From Roseomonas sp. KE2513 (GTDB lineage Bacteria > Pseudomonadota > Alphaproteobacteria > Acetobacterales > Acetobacteraceae), in the NCBI RefSeq assembly GCF_016107305.1, contig NZ_RCVR01000001.1, positions 1 to 64,000 on the forward strand: a stretch of 64,000 nucleotides of DNA, written 5' to 3'. Shown here one piece after another: positions 17,372-26,196 of the stretch. Under the pieces are notes generated by a model, which worked only from the letters and a program-made list of their open reading frames with translations, was not told where the DNA came from and did not search any database. The position numbers and the translations under genes were made by a program. Each line of letters begins with the position of its first letter. Positions within the stretch are counted from its first letter, which is position 1.

Positions 17372-17746
17372 TTAATACATGTTCAACGCGAGCTTCGCGT
17401 CCTCGCTCATGCGCGACGGATCCCAGGGCGGGTCCCAGACAATCTCGACCGTAACAGAGGAGACGTTCGGCACCACCTTTACCGCCTCCTCAACCATCCC
17501 CGGCAGTTCCTGCGCCGAGGGGCAGGAAGGGGTGGTGAGGGTCATCTCGATACGCACCGCGCCCTCGTCCGTGATCTCCACGGCGTAGACGAGGCCGAGT
17601 TCGTAAATATCGACGGGGATCTCCGGGTCGAAGACGGTCTTGATCGCGTCCAGAACTGCGACCTCGCTCACGCGCGTCGGCGGAATTGGCCCGTCCGGCG
17701 ACCAGGCCTCGTGCGTGCCGCCCTGTGCGGTGATCGGTTCACTCAC
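17372..17746 (-). CDS. sufT: SufT / MIP18 family (DUF59) Fe-S assembly protein
   Basis: 124 aa DUF59 protein; SufT homologues help mature Fe-S proteins under high demand. Seen: DAIKTVFDPEIPVDIYELGLVY, the family's DPEI-x-VN-like motif (here DPEIPVD), MTLTTPSCPSAQELPG with the conserved Cys, and the C-terminal VEIVWDPPWDPSRMSEDAK. Its start overlaps the sufU stop by eight bases, so translation is coupled. Acts in the cytosol with the neighbouring SUF proteins. Confidence 0.9.
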   Translation of the reverse strand: MSEPITAQGGTHEAWSPDGPIPPTRVSEVAVLDAIKTVFDPEIPVDIYELGLVYAVEITDEGAVRIEMTLTTPSCPSAQELPGMVEEAVKVVPNVSSVTVEIVWDPPWDPSRMSEDAKLALNMY

Positions 17747-18200
17747 TCGAAGCCTCCTTCCCGCCGGAAAGGGCGGTGTTGAGGGTGTGCCAGGCCAGCG
17801 TCGCGCACTTCACGCGGCTGGGAAACTCATGGACGCCCGACAGCGCCTGCAGCCGGTCCATCTCGTCTTCCAGCGCTCCGCCGCAATCCGGGCAGGTACC
17901 GGTCATCGCCATCTCGCGGAAGCGCGCAGCCATCTCGCGCGCCTCGTCCGGCGTCTTGCCCTTGACCGTCTCGGTCATCAGCGAGGCGCTCGCCATCGAG
18001 ATTGCGCAGCCCTTGCCTTGGAAGGCGGCGTCGGCGATGCGATCCCCCTCCATGTCGAGGAACAGCTCCATCCGGTCACCGCACATCGGGTTGTCCCCGC
18101 GGGCCGAAAGGTCAGGCCTGTCCAGCCGGCGGAAATTCCGCGGCTTGCGCCCGTGATCGAGGATGACCTCCTGATAGAGGTCCCGCAGGTCGTCGAACAT
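17739..18200 (-). CDS. sufU: SufU-type sulfur acceptor / scaffold
   Basis: 153 aa IscU-fold protein of the SufU branch, which takes sulfur from SufS. Cys40-Gly-Asp42 (NPMCGD), Cys65 (KGCAIS) and Cys132 (VKCATLAW) are the family zinc/sulfur-transfer residues. An insertion between the second and third cysteine, typical of SufU rather than IscU, is present; unusually it contains an additional CPDC pair (Cys103, Cys106). No sufE gene is present in the operon, so SufU probably activates SufS. Starts at 18200, sharing one base with the sufS stop. Confidence 0.9.
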   Translation of the reverse strand: MFDDLRDLYQEVILDHGRKPRNFRRLDRPDLSARGDNPMCGDRMELFLDMEGDRIADAAFQGKGCAISMASASLMTETVKGKTPDEAREMAARFREMAMTGTCPDCGGALEDEMDRLQALSGVHEFPSRVKCATLAWHTLNTALSGGKEASSE

Positions 18201-19441
18201 CAGGTGAAGAACCTCCGCGCGGAGTTCAACGCCTCCGCCAGGAAATCGACCTCCTCATGCGTCGTGTACATGCCGAAGGACGCACGGCAGGTGCTGTCAT
18301 GCCCAATCCGCACGTGCAGCGGCTCCGCGCAGTGCCGCCCCGCGCGCACCGCAATCCCCACCCGGTCGAGCAACGTGGAAAGGTCGTGCGCGTGCGCGTT
18401 GCCCAGCGCGAAGGAGAACACTCCGCCCCGGTCCTGCGCCCGGCCGATGACCGTCAGGCCCTCGATCGCCGAGAGCTTCGCCATGGCATGGTCCACCAAT
18501 GAGCGCTCATGCGCCTCGATGGCCTCCATGCCGATGCTTGTGACGTAGTCGATCGCCGCGTGCAGCCCCACCGCCTCAACAATCGCCGGCGTACCCGCCT
18601 CGAACTTCGCCGGCACCGGGGCGGGCTTGAAGCCCTCCCGGGTCACCTCCGAAATCATGTCGCCGCCACCCATGAAGGGCGGCATCTCGTCGAGCAGCGA
18701 CATCCGCCCCCAGAGCACGCCGATGCCCGTGGGGCCGTAGAGCTTGTGCCCCGTGAAGACGTAGAAATCCGCGTCCAGCGCCCGCACGTCAACACGCCGG
18801 TGAACCACCGCCTGCGACCCGTCGAACAGCACCTTCGCGCCATGCGCGTGTGCCAGCGCCGCGATCCGCGCGGCCGGCGTCACCGTGCCCAGCACGTTGG
18901 ACATATGCGTGACCGCGACCAGCCCCACCTTCCCGTCAGTGAGCTTCGCCTCAAGGTCCGCCATGTCCAGCTCGCCTGAGTCGAGCACGTTGCAGATCCG
19001 CAGCTCGATCCCGTGCGCCTGGGAGAGCATCTGCCAGGGCACGAAGTTCGCGTGGTGCTCCATCTCGGAAACCACCACCGCCTGCCCCGGCCGCAGCACC
19101 CCACGCCCGTAGGAATGCGCGACAAGGTTGATCGCGGCGGTGCTGTTTGTGGTGAAGATCACCTCCCGCGCATCGCTCGCGTTTAGGAAGTGCGCCACCG
19201 CCTCGCGCGCCGCCTCGTAGGCCGCCGTCGAGGCCTCGCTGAGGTGATAGGCCCCGCGATGCACGTTCGCGTAGGAGGTCTCCATCATCCGCAACATCGC
19301 GTCGAGCACCACGCGCGGCTTCTGCGCGGAGGCACCGGAGTCAAGGAACACCAGCGGCTTGCCGTGCACCTTGGTCGACAGGATCGGGAAGTCCTGCCGC
19401 ACCCGCTGCACGTCGAGCGCCGGGCGAAGAGTGCCGTCCAT
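18200..19441 (-). CDS. sufS: SufS cysteine desulfurase
   Basis: PLP-dependent group II cysteine desulfurase, 413 aa: converts L-cysteine to alanine and passes persulfide sulfur to SufU. Start ATG 19441 overlaps the sufD stop by one base (TGATG). Seen: LDSGASAQKP, NVHRGAYHLSE, SEMEHHANFVPW with the PLP-stacking His, Lys233 in FTGHKLYGPTG forming the PLP Schiff base, and the catalytic Cys371 in RAGRHCAEPLH. The length and short active-site loop fit SufS rather than IscS. A longer N-terminal reading lies inside sufD and is rejected. Confidence 0.95.
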   Translation of the reverse strand: MDGTLRPALDVQRVRQDFPILSTKVHGKPLVFLDSGASAQKPRVVLDAMLRMMETSYANVHRGAYHLSEASTAAYEAAREAVAHFLNASDAREVIFTTNSTAAINLVAHSYGRGVLRPGQAVVVSEMEHHANFVPWQMLSQAHGIELRICNVLDSGELDMADLEAKLTDGKVGLVAVTHMSNVLGTVTPAARIAALAHAHGAKVLFDGSQAVVHRRVDVRALDADFYVFTGHKLYGPTGIGVLWGRMSLLDEMPPFMGGGDMISEVTREGFKPAPVPAKFEAGTPAIVEAVGLHAAIDYVTSIGMEAIEAHERSLVDHAMAKLSAIEGLTVIGRAQDRGGVFSFALGNAHAHDLSTLLDRVGIAVRAGRHCAEPLHVRIGHDSTCRASFGMYTTHEEVDFLAEALNSARRFFT

Positions 19442-20730
19442 CACGCAGCCTTCCCATGCTGGTCCCACCAGCCCGCCACCGCCTCCTCCAGCGCCTCGCG
19501 CGCGGGCTCGTCCTCCACCACCTCGACTGCCTCCTGAAGGAAGGCGCGCACGAGAATGGAGCGGGCCACATCCGCGGGGATGCCGCGGGCACGCAGGTAG
19601 AACAGGCTGTCCGCGTCCAGCGCCCCGGCAGTCGCGCCGTGGCTGCACTTCACGTCGTCGGCATAGATCTCCAGCTGCGGCTTGCTGTCGATCTCCGCCT
19701 CTTCCGACAGCAGCAGCGCCTGGTTCATCTGGTAGCCGTCGGTCTTCTGCGCCTCGCGCCGCACCAGGATCTTGCCCTGGAACACGCCGCGCGAGCGCCC
19801 CGCCAGCACCGTCTTCACCGTCTGGCGGGAGGCGCAGTTCGGCGCGGTGTGGTCCAGCGCCGTGGTCGTATCGGCAAGCTGCCCGTCCGCCACCAGCTGC
19901 GCCCCGTTCAGATGCGCCGCCGCCCGCGGCCCAAGCAGCGCGAGATGCGTCTCGCTCCGGCTGATCCGCCCGCCCGCGTTGAGGACGAAGCCGTCATAGG
20001 TCCCGCCCTCCTCCACGCGCACGCCGAGATGCGCGAGATGATAGGCATTCGCCGCCTCTCGCTGCACGCGCACATGGGTGAGCTTCGCGTCCTGGGCCAC
20101 CTCGATCTCGAAGACGGGGTTGTGCAGGTGCCGCGCGCCACTGCTCGACAATGCCGTCTCCACCAGCACCAGCCGCGCGCCGCGCCCCAGGCGGACGAGG
20201 TGGCGCGGATGCACCGTGCTCGCCGTCTCGCCGGAGGCGACCGAGAGCAGCTCAAGCCGCCCCGCATCGACGCCCTCCGGCACCTCGAGCACCAGCCCGT
20301 CCTCGAACAGCAGCGTATTGAGCGTGACCATCGGCTGAGAGGCGGAGGCGACCGTGTTCAGCCGCCCCGCCACCGTCGCGATCACTTCCGCGAGCGAGGC
20401 CGCGACCAGCCCGTCGAGCGAGGACAGATCCTCGCGGAACCGCCCGTCCACGAAGACCGCGCGCCGCTCCACCCGCGCCGGCGGAAGCGGCACAGCCCGG
20501 TCCACCGCCGTCAGCGCCTCGCGGAACTCCGCGCGCAGCATCGGGGAGAGGTCGGTGTAGCGCCAGGCCTCCACGCGCCGGTTCGGCAGCCCGCCCGCGC
20601 GCAGCGTCTCCGCCGCGGCATCGCGCAGCGCGCGCACCGTCGGAATGGACGCGCCCGGCAGCCGCTCCGCCAACCCGTCGTAACGGTGCAGGAAGGCCGC
20701 CGCGTTGCCCTGGGGGAGATCGATGTTCAT
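19441..20730 (-). CDS. sufD: SufD, SufBCD scaffold subunit
   Basis: 429 aa subunit that pairs with SufB on the SufC ATPase dimer to build Fe-S clusters. The C-terminal beta-helix core carries the family text TTTALDHTAPNCASRQTVKT, GRSRGVFQGKILV and EIYADDVKCSHGATAGALD with the conserved Cys-Ser-His, then FYLRARGIP. The N terminus is helical and variable, as usual for SufD. Starts with ATG 20730 overlapping the sufC stop (ATGA), indicating coupled translation. Confidence 0.95.
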   Translation of the reverse strand: MNIDLPQGNAAAFLHRYDGLAERLPGASIPTVRALRDAAAETLRAGGLPNRRVEAWRYTDLSPMLRAEFREALTAVDRAVPLPPARVERRAVFVDGRFREDLSSLDGLVAASLAEVIATVAGRLNTVASASQPMVTLNTLLFEDGLVLEVPEGVDAGRLELLSVASGETASTVHPRHLVRLGRGARLVLVETALSSSGARHLHNPVFEIEVAQDAKLTHVRVQREAANAYHLAHLGVRVEEGGTYDGFVLNAGGRISRSETHLALLGPRAAAHLNGAQLVADGQLADTTTALDHTAPNCASRQTVKTVLAGRSRGVFQGKILVRREAQKTDGYQMNQALLLSEEAEIDSKPQLEIYADDVKCSHGATAGALDADSLFYLRARGIPADVARSILVRAFLQEAVEVVEDEPAREALEEAVAGWWDQHGKAA

Positions 20731-21476
20731 GCGGCCTCGTCCAGCACGCCCGCGTAGCCCTCGGCCTCGAGCCGCTGCGCAAGCTCCGGCCCACCGGAGG
20801 TCACGATGCGGCCATCGGCCAGCACGTGCACCCGGTCGGGCACGATATGGTTCAGAAGACGCTGGTAGTGCGTGATCACCAGGGCCGAGAAGCCGGGCCC
20901 GCGCAGCGCGTTCACGCCATCGGCCACGATCCGCAGCGCGTCGATGTCGAGCCCGCTGTCCGTCTCGTCCATGATCGCGATCTTCGGCTGCAGCAACGCC
21001 ATCTGCAGAACCTCGTTCCGCTTCTTCTCGCCGCCGGAGAAGCCTACGTTCACGCCGCGCTTGAGCATGTCCTCGGGCATGGACAGCTCCTTCATGCGGG
21101 CGCGCGCCAGCTTCAGGAACTGCATTGCGTCTACTTCCGGCTCGCCGCGCGTGCGGCGGATCGCGTTGAGCGCGGTGCGGAGGAAGTTGGCGTTTCCGAC
21201 GCCCGGCAGCTCCACGGGGTACTGAAAGGCGAGGAACAGGCCGGCAGCGGCTCGCTCCTCCGGCTCCATGTCCAGCAGATCCTGGCCGTTCAGCGTCACG
21301 GAGCCACCGGTGATCTCATAGCCCTCGCGCCCCGCAAGCGCGTAGGAAAGCGTGGACTTGCCCGCGCCGTTCGGCCCCATGATGGCGTGCACCTCGCCAT
21401 CCGGCACCTCCAGGGTGATCCCCTTGAGGATCTCCTTGCCCTCGATCTCGGCGGTGAGGTTCTCGATGCGCAGCAT
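20727..21476 (-). CDS. sufC: SufC, ABC-type ATPase of the SUF system
   Basis: 249 aa soluble ABC ATPase powering SufBCD. Walker A GPNGAGKST, Q-loop FLAFQYPVELPGVGN, signature GFSGGEKKRNEV (degenerate LSGGQ as usual in SufC) and Walker B IAIMDETDSGLDIDAL with a final switch His in ITHYQRLLN are all present. Located 25 bases after sufB and overlapping sufD. No transmembrane segments, in keeping with its non-transport role. Confidence 0.96.
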   Translation of the reverse strand: MLRIENLTAEIEGKEILKGITLEVPDGEVHAIMGPNGAGKSTLSYALAGREGYEITGGSVTLNGQDLLDMEPEERAAAGLFLAFQYPVELPGVGNANFLRTALNAIRRTRGEPEVDAMQFLKLARARMKELSMPEDMLKRGVNVGFSGGEKKRNEVLQMALLQPKIAIMDETDSGLDIDALRIVADGVNALRGPGFSALVITHYQRLLNHIVPDRVHVLADGRIVTSGGPELAQRLEAEGYAGVLDEAA

Positions 21477-21501
21477 GATTAGATACCTTCGTTGCGGGCC
21501 T

Positions 21502-23001
21502 TCACCCGACGCTCCCTTCCAGGCTGATCTGAAGCAGCTTCTGCGCCTCGACCGCGAATTCCATCGGAAGTTCCTTGAGCACCTCGCGGCAGAAGCCGTT
21601 CACGATCAGGCCCACCGCGTCCTCCTGCGACAGCCCGCGCTGACGGCAGTAGAAGAGCTGGTCCTCCGCGATGCGCGACGTCGTCGCCTCGTGCTCGGTC
21701 TTCGCGGACATGCAGCGGTTCTCGATATAGGGAACCGTGTGCGCCCCGCAGAGATCGCCGATCAGCAAGCTGTCGCACTGCGTGAAGTTCCGTGCATTCG
21801 CCGCCTTCGGGCTGATCCGAACGAGGCCGCGATAGGTGTTCTGCCCCTTGCCGGCCGAGATCCCCTTCGACACGATCGTGCTGCGCGTGTTCTTGCCCAA
21901 ATGGATCATCTTCGTACCGGTATCGGCCTGCTGATGATTATTGGTGATGGCGACGGAGTAGAACTCGCCCACGGATTCCTCGCCCTGCAGGATGCAGGAC
22001 GGGTACTTCCAGGTTATGGCGGAACCTGTCTCCACCTGCGTCCAGGAAACTTTGCTTCGCTTGCCGCGGCAGGCCGCCCGCTTGGTGACGAAGTTGTAGA
22101 TGCCGCCAACCCCGTTCTCGTCGCCGGGGTACCAGTTCTGCACCGTGCTGTACTTGATGGAGGCGTCGTCGAGCGCCACCAGCTCCACCACCGCCGCGTG
22201 CAGCTGATTCTCGTCGCGCTGTGGCGCCGTGCAGCCCTCGAGGTAAGAGACGGTCGAGCCCTCGTCCGCGATGATCAGCGTCCGCTCGAACTGCCCCGTG
22301 CTCTTCGCGTTGATACGGAAGTAGGTGGAAAGCTCCATCGGGCAGCGAACGCCCTTGGGGATGTAGACGAAGCTGCCATCGGTAAACACGGCACTGTTCA
22401 GCGCCGCGAAGAAGTTGTCCGTGTGCGGCACGACGGAACCAAGATACCGCTTCACCAGCTCGGGGTGCTTATGCACGGCCTCCGAAATCGGGCAGAAGAT
22501 GATCCCGTCCTTCTCCAGCCGCTCACGGTACGTCGTCGCGACGGAGACGCTGTCGAACACCGCGTCCACGGCCACCGGCATGCGCCCGCCCTCGGCCGGC
22601 ACCTGCCCCGCCCCCTCGACCCCCGCGAGGATCGCCTGCTCACGCAGCGGAATGCCCAGCTTGGCATAGGTCTTCAGCAGCTCGGGATCGACCTCGTCGA
22701 GCGACTTCGGCTTCGCCTTCTCCTTCGGCGCCGCGTAGTAGTAGGCGTCCTGGTAGTCGATCGGCGGATAGGTCACGGAAGGCCAGCGCGGCTCCTCCAT
22801 GCCCTTCCAGGCCTCGAAGGCGCGCAGCCGCCAGTCGAGCAGCCATTCCGGCTCGCCCTTCTTGGCGGAGATGAAGCGCACGATGCTCTCGTTCAGCCCC
22901 TTGGGGGCGAACTCCATCTCGATGTCGGTTTCGAACCCCCACTTATAGGCGCCCTGCGTGGCGTCACGGACGGTATCGAGGGTCTCTTCGACGGCGGGCA
23001 T
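21502..23001 (-). CDS. sufB: SufB, SufBCD scaffold subunit
   Basis: 499 aa scaffold protein on which the nascent Fe-S cluster is assembled. The start is ATG 23001 (MPAVEETL), preceded by AAGGGA; the longer frame reads into the regulator gene. Family blocks: [68 protein letters not shown] and [14 protein letters not shown]. First structural gene after the Rrf2 regulator, only 10 bases from its stop. Confidence 0.96.
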   Translation of the reverse strand: MPAVEETLDTVRDATQGAYKWGFETDIEMEFAPKGLNESIVRFISAKKGEPEWLLDWRLRAFEAWKGMEEPRWPSVTYPPIDYQDAYYYAAPKEKAKPKSLDEVDPELLKTYAKLGIPLREQAILAGVEGAGQVPAEGGRMPVAVDAVFDSVSVATTYRERLEKDGIIFCPISEAVHKHPELVKRYLGSVVPHTDNFFAALNSAVFTDGSFVYIPKGVRCPMELSTYFRINAKSTGQFERTLIIADEGSTVSYLEGCTAPQRDENQLHAAVVELVALDDASIKYSTVQNWYPGDENGVGGIYNFVTKRAACRGKRSKVSWTQVETGSAITWKYPSCILQGEESVGEFYSVAITNNHQQADTGTKMIHLGKNTRSTIVSKGISAGKGQNTYRGLVRISPKAANARNFTQCDSLLIGDLCGAHTVPYIENRCMSAKTEHEATTSRIAEDQLFYCRQRGLSQEDAVGLIVNGFCREVLKELPMEFAVEAQKLLQISLEGSVG

Positions 23002-23011
23002 TCTCTGTCCC

Positions 23012-23497
23012 TTACTCGGCGGCCAGAGGGGAGGGCCCCAGGGCCGGTCCCGTGGCAGGAGGAAAAACGGGCGTGCGGCGGTGCAGTTCGTTGCAGCTCG
23101 GCCGCGCAAGGTCGGCGATCGTCACGGCGGAGAGCGCGGCGCGCACCGCCTCGTTCACGGGGTCCCAGCGGCCGCGCACGGGGCAGTGCCCCTCGGCCTC
23201 GCAGCCGCCGGTCGCGCCATCCACGCAGGCCGTCAGCGCGATCGGCCCATCCATGGCGACGATCACATCCGAGAGCGGGATAGACGAGATCGGCCTGGCC
23301 AGCCGGTGCCCGCCCCGCGCGCCCCGCTGCGCTTCGACAAGCGAGGCCTGGGAGAGCATCCGGAGCACCTTCGCAACCGTCGGCTCGGCAATGCCGGTCG
23401 CCGAGGAAAGCGCCGGCGCGGTGTGCAGCCCATCCTCCTGCCCCAGCCGGGCAAGAAGGACGACCGCGTAATCCGCCAATTTGGAAAGACGCAACAC
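23012..23497 (-). CDS. Rrf2 family Fe-S regulator of the suf operon (RirA/SufR-like)
   Basis: 161 aa winged-helix transcription factor. Start taken at GTG 23497 because [18 protein letters not shown] is the family N terminus; the upstream extension is not conserved. Recognition helix region [18 protein letters not shown], wing [11 protein letters not shown], and three cluster-ligating cysteines at 91, 99 and 105 (C-x7-C-x5-C). This is the spacing I recall for rhizobial RirA, whereas E. coli IscR has C-x5-C-x5-C. As first gene of the suf operon it probably autoregulates sufBCDSUTA in response to cluster or iron status. Confidence 0.88.
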   Translation of the reverse strand: MLRLSKLADYAVVLLARLGQEDGLHTAPALSSATGIAEPTVAKVLRMLSQASLVEAQRGARGGHRLARPISSIPLSDVIVAMDGPIALTACVDGATGGCEAEGHCPVRGRWDPVNEAVRAALSAVTIADLARPSCNELHRRTPVFPPATGPALGPSPLAAE

Positions 23498-23708
23498 GGT
23501 GGGCGATCCCAACCACTGGATGGATACCCGACCCCCGCGGTCCGGTATGGGCAGGAAATGCGTCCGCCCCCCTTTCGTGTCAAGGCGGGAAGGCCCGCGC
23601 AACATCCGAAAACAACCACTTGCGAGGCGTTCGCGGTTAGGCGCCCCCGCTTCCCCCGCCCACCGCCCCGCCTTAGAACCGCGCCAGCCCCATCAAAGAG
23701 GACGCACC
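23498..23708. promoter_or_regulatory. Divergent intergenic region suf regulator / NUDIX
   Basis: A 211-base region that must hold the suf operon promoter and the NUDIX gene promoter. On the minus strand TTGACA occurs at 23583-23578, a good -35 match, but no convincing -10 follows at 16-18 bases. I see no clear IscR-type or iron-box palindrome. The NUDIX ribosome site (AGAGG) is at the right edge. Confidence 0.3.
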
Positions 23709-24386
23709 TTGCCCGAACCCATGCGTCCCACCGATTTCACCGCAACCGGCGAGGCCCGGCCGGAAAAGGTGGTGCGCCCGCGGGATGCCGCCACGCTCCT
23801 TCTATGGCGGCACGGCGCGGGGGGCCTCGAGGTCCTGATGGGCGTCCGCAGCGTGAAGCACCGCTTCATGCCCAACCGCCTCGTCTTCCCCGGCGGCCGG
23901 GTGGACCGGGAGGATCGCAGCGCCCCTGCCGCCTCGGAACTCCACCCCCAGACCCGCCGCGCGCTCGAGCACCGCGCCGCACCGCGCCTCGCCCGCGCCA
24001 TCGCCATCGCTGCTGTCCGCGAACTTCACGAGGAGACCGGCCTTCTCCTCGGCAACTTCGAGGCCGGGCGCCTGCGCGCGGAACTCGCGCCCCTGCGCTA
24101 TCTCTGCCGCGCCCTCACCCCCGCCATGAGTCCGGTGCGCTTCAATGCCCGCTTCCTCATGGCCCCGGCCGAAACCGCGACCGGCACCTTTGGCGGCAGC
24201 GGAGAACTGGAGCACCTCGCCTACTACCCGGTGGCGGAAACCCCGCCCCACGACCTCGCCCCCATCACCGCCCGGGTACTCGCCGAGTTCCGCGACCTGA
24301 TGGCGTTGCCGGAACCCGAGCGCGAAACCCGCCCCCTCGTCTGGTACCAGGGCCGCGATACCCGGCGGCTGGAGAGAATGGGGTAG
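23709..24386 (+). CDS. NUDIX hydrolase
   Basis: 225 aa pyrophosphohydrolase of the NUDT7/NUDT19-like type (possible CoA or nucleotide diphosphate substrate). The NUDIX helix is visible as AVRELHEETGLL (RE-x2-EE-x-G), preceded by FPGGRVDRED; the loop between the Gly and the RE motif is longer than in canonical NUDIX boxes, as in the NUDT19 group. Start TTG 23709 is chosen because AGAGG lies about seven bases upstream; ATG 23721 is the alternative. Converges with the MBL-fold gene. Confidence 0.85.
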   Translation: MPEPMRPTDFTATGEARPEKVVRPRDAATLLLWRHGAGGLEVLMGVRSVKHRFMPNRLVFPGGRVDREDRSAPAASELHPQTRRALEHRAAPRLARAIAIAAVRELHEETGLLLGNFEAGRLRAELAPLRYLCRALTPAMSPVRFNARFLMAPAETATGTFGGSGELEHLAYYPVAETPPHDLAPITARVLAEFRDLMALPEPERETRPLVWYQGRDTRRLERMG

Positions 24387-24407
24387 CCCGCGACCGACCA
24401 GCACGCC

Positions 24408-25304
24408 TCAGGCCCGCCGGAACAGCTCCCCCTCCCGCACCGCCAGGCCCTCCTCCGCCAGCTTCAGCAGATGCGCCAGCAGGCTCCGCGCCGCCGCAGG
24501 CACCAGCCGCTGCTCCAGAGCCGGCCCATAGACGGTGGGCACCAGTGCCGCCGCGGCCGTGGCACCGCTTGCCGCCCGCAGCGCCTCCAGCACCGTCGCC
24601 TCCCTCTCCCTCCGATGAGCGAGGAGCGCCGCGACGAAGGGGACGGGATCGTCATGCGTCGGCCCGTGCCCCGGCAGCAGCAGACGGTCCCCCCGCTCCG
24701 CCACCCGCTCCAGCGAGCGCATGTAGTCCGCCATGTTGCCGTCGGGCGGCGAGACGATGCTCGTGGACCAGGACATCACGTGGTCCGCGCTGAACAGCAC
24801 CCCTTCGGGCGCCAGCGCCGGGTCCGCCTCCAGCGCGAAGCAGAGGTGGTTCGCGCAGTGGCCGGGCGTGTGCAGCGCCACGACGCGCCACCCGTCGCCC
24901 TCCACCGCATCGCCATCCGCCAGCCACCGGTCCGGCATGAAGGTGTGGTCGCCGCCCTCTCCACCTTCCCCCGGCGGGGTCATATGGGGCCCGAAACCGA
25001 GCGTCTCCGCGCCCGTGGCCGCCACAAGCGGCGCCACCCCCGGCGAGTGGTCCCGATGCGTGTGGGAGACAAGAATGCGCGCTACCCGTTCCCCCTCCAC
25101 GGCCCGCAGGATAGCCGCCAGGTGCGCGCCATCCACCGGCCCTGGGTCCAGCACCGTCACCTCTCCCCGGCCAAGAAGGTAGGTGTTCGTGCCGCGATAG
25201 GTGAAGGGTCCGGGATTGCCGCAGAGAATGCGCCGGACCCCCGGTGCCACCCACTCCACCTCTCCGGGTGCCAGGGAATCATCGCGCCGGAACTCAGGAC
25301 CCAT
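24408..25304 (-). CDS. MBL-fold metallo-hydrolase (LACTB2/glyoxalase II-like)
   Basis: 298 aa metallo-beta-lactamase-fold hydrolase binding two Zn ions. Motif 1 SHTHRDHSPG (H-x-H-x-D-H), a His in HTPGHCANHLCF, Asp in FSADHVMSWSTS, and His in LPGHGPTHDDP give the usual ligand set. The C-terminal winged-helix-like region (about residue 225 onward) is typical of the LACTB2 subgroup. Start overlaps the end of the adjacent EamA gene by 11 bases, so it is the last gene of a four-gene minus-strand set. Substrate unknown; thioesters or nucleic acids are family possibilities. Confidence 0.87.
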   Translation of the reverse strand: MGPEFRRDDSLAPGEVEWVAPGVRRILCGNPGPFTYRGTNTYLLGRGEVTVLDPGPVDGAHLAAILRAVEGERVARILVSHTHRDHSPGVAPLVAATGAETLGFGPHMTPPGEGGEGGDHTFMPDRWLADGDAVEGDGWRVVALHTPGHCANHLCFALEADPALAPEGVLFSADHVMSWSTSIVSPPDGNMADYMRSLERVAERGDRLLLPGHGPTHDDPVPFVAALLAHRREREATVLEALRAASGATAAAALVPTVYGPALEQRLVPAAARSLLAHLLKLAEEGLAVREGELFRRA

Positions 25305-26196
25305 GCTCTCCTCCGCGGGGCTTCTTACCCCGGTACTCGCCGCGCAGCACGAGGAACCCCGCCCCCACGATCAGCGCACTGCCGAGCAGCATCGCAGCCC
25401 CTGGCGCTTCGCCCCAGATCATCCAGCCCAGCAGCCCCGCCCAGAGCAGCCCCGTGTAGGTATAAGGCCCGAGGGAGGAGACCTGCGCGCTCGCGAAGGC
25501 TTCGGTGTTCAGCACCTGGCCCACGCCGCCGATCACGCCCATCAGCACCAGCAGCGCGAGATCCGCCCAACCCGGCGTCGTCCAAAAGAAGGGCAGCGCG
25601 ATCGCCGCCATTCCCGTCATCAGCAGTGCCTGCCACAGCACGATGGTCGTGCTGGCCTCCGTCGCCGAGAGCTGGCGCACCAGCATGGTCGAGAGCGCCC
25701 CGAAGAACCCGCCGAGCGCCGCAACCCCGTAGCCCGCCAGCAACCCAGCCGCCGCGCCCTGCCCCAGCCCCTGCCCCGCCGCGACCACCAGCACGCCGAG
25801 GAACCCGACCAGCACCGCCGCCCAGCGCGCCGGCCCCGGCCGCTCCCCCAGCCAGGGAATGGCCAGCAGAATGATGAAAAGCGGCTGCGTGTAGTTCAGC
25901 GCCGTCTGGTCCGCGAGCGGGAGCATCGACAGCGCGAGGAAGGCGCAGCCCATCCCCGCCATGCCGGACAGCGCACGCACCGCGTGCCCGCCCAGCCGCC
26001 GCGTCCGCAGCAGCGCCCCCGTCCGCAGCCCCGCCACCAGCACGATCGGCAGGGAGAAAAGATTGCGGAAGAACATCAGCTCCAGGAAGGCGTGCCGCGC
26101 GCTCAGCACCTTCACCACCGCGCCCATCAGCGCGAAGCAGGCGGTCGCGCCCAGCATCAGCAGCGCCCCGCGGCGCATGTCGTGTCGCAGCACCAT
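25294..26196 (-). CDS. DMT superfamily transporter (EamA), copy 2
   Basis: 300 aa inner-membrane protein with about ten hydrophobic helices arranged as two EamA repeats. Characteristic text includes FFRNLFSLPIVLVAGLR in repeat one, NYTQPLFIILLAIPWLGERP, and TYTGLLWAGLLGWMIWGE in repeat two. Probably exports or imports small metabolites; S-adenosylmethionine- or amino-acid-type permeases occur in this family, but the cargo is unknown. Start ATG 26196 is immediately at the stop of the upstream EamA gene, so the two form a tandem, coupled pair. Confidence 0.88.
   Translation of the reverse strand: MVLRHDMRRGALLMLGATACFALMGAVVKVLSARHAFLELMFFRNLFSLPIVLVAGLRTGALLRTRRLGGHAVRALSGMAGMGCAFLALSMLPLADQTALNYTQPLFIILLAIPWLGERPGPARWAAVLVGFLGVLVVAAGQGLGQGAAAGLLAGYGVAALGGFFGALSTMLVRQLSATEASTTIVLWQALLMTGMAAIALPFFWTTPGWADLALLVLMGVIGGVGQVLNTEAFASAQVSSLGPYTYTGLLWAGLLGWMIWGEAPGAAMLLGSALIVGAGFLVLRGEYRGKKPRGGEHGS

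Noticed and set aside
19456-20757. 433-codon plus-strand frame opposite sufD
   Set aside because: Mirror frame of sufD with His/Arg-rich text; sufD has the full family signature.
22958-24793. 611-codon plus-strand frame spanning the suf regulator and NUDIX region
   Set aside because: Pro/Arg-rich and inconsistent with the regulator (opposite strand) and NUDIX (another frame), both of which are supported by motifs.
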